Below the pieces are notes generated by a model. The model made no database searches. It worked only from the letters and a program-made list of their open reading frames with translations, and was not told where the DNA came from. A stretch of 64,000 nt of DNA from Thuidium tamariscinum (lineage: Eukaryota > Streptophyta > Bryopsida > Hypnales > Thuidiaceae): assembly GCA_947034885.2 (NCBI GenBank), contig OX344752.2, positions 30,300,386 through 30,364,385 on the forward strand, in the 5' to 3' direction. Made by a program: the position numbers and the translations under genes. Shown piece by piece: positions 57,406 through 64,000 of this stretch (position 1 is the first letter of the stretch; each line of letters begins with the position of its first letter).

Positions 57406-57616
57406 AACTAAACCAAAGGCTAGAAAATAATAAAATAACCCCAAAGTTAATATGTCGAAATACGATGAAAATGCCTAGTAAGGTGCTACAACATATCAAT
57501 ATGTAAGGTACTAAACTACTAGGCTATAAACTTCCGCTAGAAATCTTTTCAAAAAAACATTTTTGGAAGATATAGTGGGACTAATTTACCTTCCAAACAA
57601 TTGGACTAATATCTAG

Positions 57617-58834
57617 TTACAAACAAAAATCTGAATCGTTTTGCACTTCGTCAGCATCAGGGTCCGTATCTTCGCGCGATGCGTAACCAGCATCTGTGTC
57701 GCTATCGTGGCTTGAGCTATCATTCTCGTCCTCTTCTCTTGCTATTGGTTCTGGTCGTATTTCTCTTTCCACCTCCGAGGTCAAATTCCGCACAACTATG
57801 TCTTGACCACCAGGAATCGTAGTCTGGACTAGTCGTTTTGTGGGACGCGTTGCATCAATAATTTCATCAACTACAGATTCAGGACCTGCTTGAACCGCTA
57901 TTGATTGGCTTGATTGTTGGACCGCTTGCGTGGAGCACCCTGCCCCAAGCCTACAAGGTTCCACAACTTGATTTGCACGCTTCAAATGTCTGAGTGTCCT
58001 TTCATCTACTCTTCTAATGCGCCTTTTTTTACTTTTGTTTCTATTGTTGCTGTTGCGTAGTCGTTCTTCCAATGATATTTCTCTTGGCTCAGACACTGGG
58101 GTTGGTTGGGTGGCTTGTGGAGCGGACTCGGGGACTTCTTCATTGATGTTGGATAGTGGACCTCCATCCAAAGGCGCCCTTGTCGATGAACTAGGGGCCG
58201 ATCTTCTGACTCTACCTTGGCTTGTATCTTCACCTCTGGGCGCACGGCCCCTTATAGAAGGAGTTGTGACTGACCTTCTGACTGTAGTCTGCCCTGTATG
58301 TCCACCTCGAGTCAAGGAAACATTCCGACTACGGTTGAGGATGGTATTCAGTGGCGCATCTGAATCATACTCAGCTGCCTCCGTTGTTTGTATGGTCGGT
58401 GAATTCATTGCTACCGAAATAGGAGTTACTTCTTCTACAACCTCTTCAATGTGATCCACCTCTTCTTCTGCTTCAATTCCCGCATTGATTGGTGCAATGT
58501 TTCCAATATTCATTGCTCTGCTTGAAGGAATACGTGTTGGTACTGGAGATGTTTCTTGAACATCTGAGGCAGGCATTTGATTATCTGCTTGTTCGTTGTT
58601 GTCAGAAGGTGTTCTTGCCATAGTTCGTGGTGAAACTGTGCCCCAATTTCCGACCCACGCATCATCAGGGTTCCGCTCTGGAGAACGAAAAAGGTCTTCC
58701 TCAGCAACACCTTCCGCATCATTGCCACTTGCAAATGTGTTTCCATATCGATATGGCGGTGGACTTGGTGGAGGTGGGACCATATCTGCCCATTCATTGT
58801 GATCGCGCAAGAGATCTTCTTCTTCTCTTCGGAC
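57617..58834 (-). pseudogene. C-terminal extension of the hAT transposase frame, beyond a TGA
   Basis: Directly after the TGA that ends the transposase (58835-58837) the same frame stays open for about 405 codons. The product is acidic and low in complexity, rich in Ser, Thr, Pro, Glu and Asp. It includes a basic cluster (NKSKKRRIRRVDER) resembling a nuclear localisation signal and an Asp/Glu/Ser-rich C-terminus. There is no ATG close to its start (the nearest is eighteen codons in), so it is best read as the tail of the transposase. It may be cut off by a nonsense change such as CGA to TGA. I do not recognise a named domain. Confidence 0.55.
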
Positions 58835-60985
58835 TCAATTATCTTCGATAAAATCAAAATAACCCTCGTCCTTCGATCCTGAAGGCATAGGCTTGTCCCT
58901 CTCTTCATCAGTGTCTCCATCCATGAGGACCCTTTCATAAAATTGAGCAGCATTGTACCCACGCTTTTGATGTTCCAAGTGGCAGTTAGCATAAATGTAC
59001 ACCAAATCTTGAGCCTTCTTTGTGGTCAAACGATTTCGCGTTTTACTGTGCACGAATGAATACATGCTCCAGTTTCGTTCACATGAAGATGCTGAACAAG
59101 TCAACCCTAGAATTCTCTTTGCAATCTTTGGAAGAGCATCGCCGCCTACATGATTCCACCATTGATGGGGTTCTAAATTGGTCTCTGTGATGTCGAGAAC
59201 CTCTTCTCGGGGATCAAATGGCCCTATCTTCTCTTCAAATTGGACAAGCTCTTGCATTGCCACGACCACTGAAACTCCTAATGATGGAGCTAGTTTTCGT
59301 ATAACTCGATTCAAAGCTGCTTTGGCCGCCCCATCGTTTTGAATTTCTTCTACTCCTGCCAAAAACGGATTCAAGAGTGCTCCTGCATAGTGGAGGTCCG
59401 TTCGCATTAACTTCCAACGAGCTTCAAATTTCTTCTCGTAACGCGTTGCAACCACAAGGTCTAAAAGAAATGGAGGATCCCTGAGAGCATACACGTGTTT
59501 TTTCAACTCGAACATTATCAACCAAGCTTTTGGCATTGCTGGTTTTTTGCCATCAAAGTGTCGTAGAGCAATGAGTATTGGCTCTATCATAAACACGAAA
59601 TTCTTGCATTTTGACCAAAACCTTTCAGAATGAATGTTTAGCCGAACATCCATTGCTTTGCGCCTAATGGTACCTCCATTAGTCCGATTTTGCAAACTGA
59701 ACTCGAATGTCATGTAAGTGTCATCTGCAACCACGGTTTGCAAAGCTTGTTTGCAATCGAGCAGACGGTCTACCATAAGGAAATTGGTGGCAAACCGTGT
59801 CAAAGTAGGCAGCCTAAGCATTTTGTTTGGAGAATGTTTCCGAAACAAAGCCATAGTGAAATGGTATTTCCTGATATGCTTCACCATTGTCCTACACTCG
59901 CTTACCAAATCCTTCATCGTTTGAGACTTTCCCCAATCTTCCAAAAGCAAATCCAAGATGTGAGCCGCACACCCTTGTTTGTACATGTGGGGATATTTCA
60001 GTAACAAACATGACATAGTTCCAATCATTACTGAAGCATTGTCTGTACACAATTGCACAATATTTGAAGGACCGGCCTTGTCTATGTACTTCGACATTAA
60101 AGCTGTCGTGTAGGCAATGTCCTTCTTTGCTCCCGTACTGTCCTCTGATCCCAAAAACACATCCCCTGCTGGACAAACGAGCATCATGTTCATCAACGGT
60201 CGCCTATTGGTATCTAACCACCCATCTGAACAAATAGTTGCTCCATATTGCGCAATAGGGTTCTTTGTCCGGTCATTGACCATTTTTTGGACAACTTCTT
60301 TCTTCACATCAATCATTCTGGTTCGCAACGCGTTGAATGCTGGTGGACGATATAAAATTCCAGCTGCTGCAGTTTCCTTCACTGCATTTATAAATGCAGG
60401 GTGTCGCGTGACGTTGAATGCAATATTGGCTTCATAAAAAAATGAAGCCCACGTCGCATCCAACTTTTGTCTCAAGCCTATTTGTAATGCTTCATCCATA
60501 CTTCTTTGACGAGAAACCAGAGGGCGGCTTCCTATTCTGTCAACCGTACTTGGAGTAGAATCCACTGAATCTGGGGTAGGGTTTGTCGGGCCGGTTGGAC
60601 CCATTGGATTTGAAGAACCACCCACCTCACCACCCTCTACCTCTTGAATGAGGGATTCTGCCGCACTAATGGCCTGATTGCCCACAAATGGTGTTTCAAA
60701 CATTTCTTCAAAGCTCATGGCTTTTGGAACGTTTCCGTCGCAAGTCCTAAACTTTTCGAGTGCACTTCTAGGGATTTTTGGACAACGTTCTGCTGTTGCC
60801 GAGCCACCATATCCAAAGTGACTAAATGCCCTTTTCCGCACAAAGACTTTGCTCCACCCGCAAAACAAGCATTTCCGAGGATAGGGTGAATGATCATTTG
60901 GAACGCATGGTATAAGCCAAGGGTCCCAATCTTTTGTAGCCCTACGCATATCGGGCCGACCTTGACCACCACCTGGGACAACCAT
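58835..60985 (-). CDS. hAT transposase with BED zinc finger, DUF659 and hAT dimerisation domain
   Basis: An intronless frame of 716 aa starts at the ATG at 60985, the first in frame. Residues ~20-60 carry a BED-type zinc finger (CLFCGWSK with a following His). Residues ~215-360 are the DUF659 region of plant hAT transposases with Asp in CSDGWLD (~254) and Asp in CTDNASV (~315). The C-terminal dimerisation domain (~600-670) includes ASSCERNWSMYSFVHSKTRN and ends near LVYIYANCH. The enzyme would cut and reinsert the element. The frame is intact through all these domains, so this copy may have been active recently. A TGA then separates it from the in-frame tail at 57617-58834. Confidence 0.92.
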   Translation of the reverse strand: MVVPGGGQGRPDMRRATKDWDPWLIPCVPNDHSPYPRKCLFCGWSKVFVRKRAFSHFGYGGSATAERCPKIPRSALEKFRTCDGNVPKAMSFEEMFETPFVGNQAISAAESLIQEVEGGEVGGSSNPMGPTGPTNPTPDSVDSTPSTVDRIGSRPLVSRQRSMDEALQIGLRQKLDATWASFFYEANIAFNVTRHPAFINAVKETAAAGILYRPPAFNALRTRMIDVKKEVVQKMVNDRTKNPIAQYGATICSDGWLDTNRRPLMNMMLVCPAGDVFLGSEDSTGAKKDIAYTTALMSKYIDKAGPSNIVQLCTDNASVMIGTMSCLLLKYPHMYKQGCAAHILDLLLEDWGKSQTMKDLVSECRTMVKHIRKYHFTMALFRKHSPNKMLRLPTLTRFATNFLMVDRLLDCKQALQTVVADDTYMTFEFSLQNRTNGGTIRRKAMDVRLNIHSERFWSKCKNFVFMIEPILIALRHFDGKKPAMPKAWLIMFELKKHVYALRDPPFLLDLVVATRYEKKFEARWKLMRTDLHYAGALLNPFLAGVEEIQNDGAAKAALNRVIRKLAPSLGVSVVVAMQELVQFEEKIGPFDPREEVLDITETNLEPHQWWNHVGGDALPKIAKRILGLTCSASSCERNWSMYSFVHSKTRNRLTTKKAQDLVYIYANCHLEHQKRGYNAAQFYERVLMDGDTDEERDKPMPSGSKDEGYFDFIEDN

Positions 60986-61224
60986 GGTGTGAATCCACAA
61001 TGAGTTTCACCCCCAAAAAATCGATCCAAGAATCCAGTAACGAGGAAAAAGTTATGACAATGCTACCTACTATGAGAGGGTTTTTAAACCCCCTCAAAGT
61101 AAGGCTCTTGCCCTCCAATGAACCAAAACATCCGCAAGAAGCCTCTTTCGAAGGTTCAAGGCTAGAGTCTAATCACTGAAGCAAGGTAATCCCTCAGTGT
61201 TTCAGCTGCAGTTTTATACTCTGT

Positions 61225-61650
61225 CGCCACAAGGGCGACTGCGGGTACAGGGCGACTTCGGGTGAACAGGGCGACCGCGGGTGCAGGGCGACCGCGGGTA
61301 ATGGGGGCAACAGCGCCTGCAAGGACGACCGCCCGTACGAGGGCGACCGCGCGTGGAAGGGCGACCGCGGGACAGGGTGAGGAACTGCAAAAAATGACCC
61401 GCGGTCGCCCCAAGCACGGTCGCACTCCCCGGACGGGCGACCGCGCATGGAGGTGGCGGGCGGCAGTTCTGGCACCCGAGGTCGCCCCTGACCCGCGGTC
61501 GCCCCAAGCGCGGTTGCACTCCCCGGACGGGCGACCGCGCATGGAGGTGGCGGGCGGCAGTTCTAGCACCCGAGGTCGCCCCTGACCCGCGGTCGCACCT
61601 TTGCAGGTTTTCAATTTTTGGTAAGCGCGGTTGCTGTACATGCGGTCGCC
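61225..61650. repeat. Subterminal GGCGACCGCGGGT motif array, right
   Basis: About eighteen copies of the motif and variants. The first six or seven are in plus orientation; from about 61397 most are in minus orientation (ACCCGCGGTCGCC). A 94-bp unit is tandemly duplicated at 61397-61584 with only a few differences. Long open frames here are an effect of the base composition. Confidence 0.85.
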
Positions 61651-61704
61651 TTACAGGACCAACTGGCCTGAGCAAGGTGGACAGTTATTAACCCAGCTGT
61701 AACA

Positions 61705-62107
61705 GGTATTATTTGAGAGATTCGGAGATTCCTCCTAGTTCCACATTATATCCCACTTCATTCTCATTAAAAGCAGCATCTAAATTACTATGTAGCAATA
61801 GTTACTCCAAAGTGATTTACCATTTGATGCACATAGAAGCTTTTAAAGGTATTTCCAACCCCTTCACCACCAAGCCCTATTGGCTCTTTCTCCAAGAAAT
61901 CATGAACCTTCAAACCTCAATAAAAAATATCATACTTTTACTTAGGAATGTTGAGTTCTATGAGAGCTCAATTATGGAGGAGGACAACCCTCAATTTCAT
62001 GATATTTCAAATGCTTAATCCCTAAAGGACTAAGAAGATACAATGTGTCATCTTCAAAGTTTTCAATGGCAATTTCTTGTAAGGGTGAAGCAAATCTCAA
62101 TATGAAA
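61705..62107. other. Right flank of the hAT element
   Basis: A 101-codon plus-strand frame (61713-62018) has no recognisable domain and no supporting gene signals. Otherwise AT-rich. Confidence 0.3.
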
Positions 62108-62590
62108 CAAAGGGAATGTAATATTTTTGGGATCTCAGTATTAGACTTAGATTATTGGGAAAAAAAATGGGAAGACAAAATTTTAAAAAATGACACTTAT
62201 TCAAAAATGTATACTTGAACTACTACCAAAACATTATGGAGATAGAGTTTCTATTAAAATTCAATGGATCCCCCCCCCCTAGTACTTTAAAAAAAAAAAG
62301 GAAATGTAATATTTTTGAGATCTCAAAATTAGACTTCGATCAGTTGAAAAAAAAATGGGAAGACAAAATTTTAAAAATGACACTTATCCCAAAATGTATA
62401 CTTGAACTACTACCAAAACATTATGGAGATAGAGTTTCTATTAAAATTCAATGGAAACCCCACCCCCCCTAGTACTTTAAAAAAAAAAGGAAATGTAATA
62501 TTTCTGAGATCTCAATATTAGACTTAGATTAGTTGAAGAAAAATGGGAAGACAAAATTGAAAAAATATGGCACTTATCCAAGAATGTGGA
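62108..62590 (+). repeat. Tandem repeat, about 2.5 units of ~189 bp
   Basis: Units begin near 62113, 62301 and 62490 (GGAA(A)TGTAATATTT). Each full unit contains AAATGGGAAGACAAAATT and CTACTACCAAAACATTATGG and ends with a C-run, CTAGTACTTTAAAAAAAA. Each unit could encode similar peptide stretches, but the frames are broken. Confidence 0.85.
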
Positions 62591-63880
62591 AATAGAAGGA
62601 CATTTAGAAATAAAATATTAGAAATTTAAGTTACCTTTTTAGCTCTAACATGGACCTTAATGACATTGATCTAAGCAATTAGATAGTATCCTAAAGAGGA
62701 TATCTTAGCCTCCAAAATTTATGTGGATTTAGTTGCAATAATGGATTATGTTGAATGCATCTTAAGGACAAGTATTTATTGTAAAGATGCTTACATTGAC
62801 CAAATGATAACAATGTTGTGTACAATTTGAGAAGAACTTTACTCCAAGTCAAATGAGTAGGAGGTTTCCATGAAAATGAATCCAATCTCATGTCATAGTA
62901 ATTCGTATTTAATCCTTATTTGAAGCCTTTGTGTAGGCTTCTCATGATTTAAGGGTTTAGGTAAATGGGTTTTTTTTTGCTATATAACTTCCATTCTAAA
63001 GTTGTAATTGAAATATCAATTATATTTCTAGATAAATAACATTCCAAAGTAGAGGGACAATGGAAGTTTAGGGATAATTAAGGATTTCGGTTTTATTGAA
63101 TATAATACTCCAAGAACATATAATTTAAGATCTAAAAAATGTTCAACAAAAGATCTTTAGGAATAATTAAGGGTGAAGCAAATCTCAATATGGTAATACT
63201 AAATTATCTTTAGACTCCAAATAAAATTTTCTAAGGGGTTAAAAAATCTATATTCATCTTTTTATAAATTTGTTTCTCCCAAAACTACGTTTGTGGCCCA
63301 TGATGTTGATCATCAAGAATTGCTATAATGTAAAGATCTAACCATTGAAATGTTCTACAATTAATTCCATACATGCTAGATATAATAATTTTTACTTTTG
63401 TACAGTTAAAATTTAAAAAAATTATAACACCTATGTGCCCAAAAATATGGAAGGATACAATTGATTGAAATCCTCCATTGTCAAAATAGTTTTAGTCTTG
63501 TAGGGATTAAAGGAATGCAATATTACTATTGCATAAAAAATTTGTAGTTAATAGACACTTGAGCAGAATGCTACTTCAATGTTGCAAAATTATAAATTAT
63601 AAATTGAAGTTATACATATATCTTTTAGTAAATGGCAAACACCATTGTATTAGAAATGAACATTTAGACCAAAAACATTTGAGCCAGAAGGGGTGAACAA
63701 TAAAAATAAGTTATACTATAGTGAAACTAATGCAAATATTTGAATGCAATTCAATGGACACACTCCAAAAATGAATTTTAAGCCTTTAGGTGACTTGAAT
63801 CAGGTAGTTTTGACAAGTGCTATTTTTAATTCAAGTAATAGATTTTAGGAAAAAATATGAATTTAGGCACATATAATTGT
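62591..63880. other. AT-rich intergenic DNA
   Basis: No gene, RNA or delimited transposon is seen. Confidence 0.5.
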
Positions 63881-63884
63881 AAGA

Positions 63885-64000
63885 TCCTATATTACACTAG
63901 TTTGAGAAGATGTGGAGGAAAGTTAACCAATTTTCTACTATGAAAATTGCCAAGATATTAACATTTGAATTGATTGTAATTCTTTTGAGGGCCTTGTGAT
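63885..64000 (+). repeat. Fragment similar to the GGTTAACC family, cut by the window edge
   Basis: The words GTAAGATCCTATATTACA, GAAGATGTGGA and CCAAGATATTAACATTTGAA follow in the same order as blocks at 56560-56660 and 20735-20830. Confidence 0.5.

Larger units (their letters stand above)
54429..61696 (-). mobile_element. hAT-superfamily transposon with GC-rich subterminal motif arrays
   Basis: A hAT transposase is encoded on the minus strand (57617-60985). On both sides of it, and nowhere else in the window, lie dense arrays of GGCGACCGCGGGT-like motifs (54617-54855 and 61225-61650), as expected for subterminal regions of one element. Likely ends are CAGGGTTG at 54429 and AACCCAG at 61696. 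The flanking 8-mers ctcaagaa and ctgtaaca agree at five of eight positions, so the exact boundaries are tentative. The inverted pair of GGTTAACC elements (55514-57405) is a later insertion. Confidence 0.65.

Noticed and set aside
58835-58837. Programmed stop read-through or selenocysteine at the hAT TGA
   Set aside because: The bases after the TGA do not form a known read-through context and no structural element was seen. A nonsense mutation is simpler.
61162-61675. Several overlapping open frames with Arg/Pro/Ala-rich products
   Set aside because: They arise from the GC-rich motif array; all frames stay open because of composition, and none matches a protein.

Overview
This window is a stretch of a large, repeat-rich land-plant nuclear genome. 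Three intron-containing host genes are recognisable: two tandem MCA (Mid1-complementing activity) genes and one SDF2 gene. All have canonical GT/AG introns and conserved plant proteins. The rest is AT-rich and dominated by Ty1/copia LTR retrotransposons, putative solo LTRs, a hAT element and many small non-autonomous DNA transposons. The lineage cannot be fixed from sequence alone. The MCA proteins differ visibly from the usual flowering-plant form, so a seed-free plant or gymnosperm is possible, but this is a guess.

Region 1 (1-18892) is a nested transposon stack. A minus-strand copia element (A) enters from the left edge and ends in its 5' LTR at 18702-18892. A plus-strand copia element (B, 2821-17342) has landed inside A's gag zinc knuckle. 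B is broken by two TG...CA insertions with perfect 5-bp target duplications (4001-6165 and 7583-11407, probably solo LTRs). It also carries a perfect 203-bp CACTA-type foldback (13161-13363) and a 2.1-kb TIR element with an 8-bp duplication (13565-15662), which itself holds another TIR element (14253-15149). Both copia elements have a short acidic ORF between the primer binding site and gag.

Region 2 (18893-34982) has no recognisable host gene. It holds three copies of a TA-flanked MITE (TIR AGGTAGGTACACCC), four copies of a 0.7-1.6-kb TIR family (GGGTGATTGCAAGAAACAC, always 4-bp duplications, once nested in itself), an element family ending in GGTTAACC, diffuse repeats and microsatellites.

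Region 3 (34983-51398) is the gene block. MCA copy 1 is complete (8 exons, 447 aa, N-terminal MCA domain plus C-terminal PLAC8 domain). MCA copy 2 lies about 10 kb downstream in the same orientation, matches exons 1-2 in exact length, then stops early in exon 3 with no PLAC8 exons following. An SDF2-like gene lies convergent to it on the minus strand (7 coding exons, 322 aa). Its MIR region is typical, but an N-terminal extension and hydrophobic segment replace the usual signal peptide.

Region 4 (51399-64000) is dominated by a ~7.3-kb hAT element (about 54429-61696). Its transposase reads as one minus-strand frame split by a single TGA. GC-rich arrays of a GGCGACCGCGGGT motif lie near both ends, and a head-to-head pair of GGTTAACC elements is inserted inside. 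A short tandem repeat and AT-rich DNA follow to the right edge.
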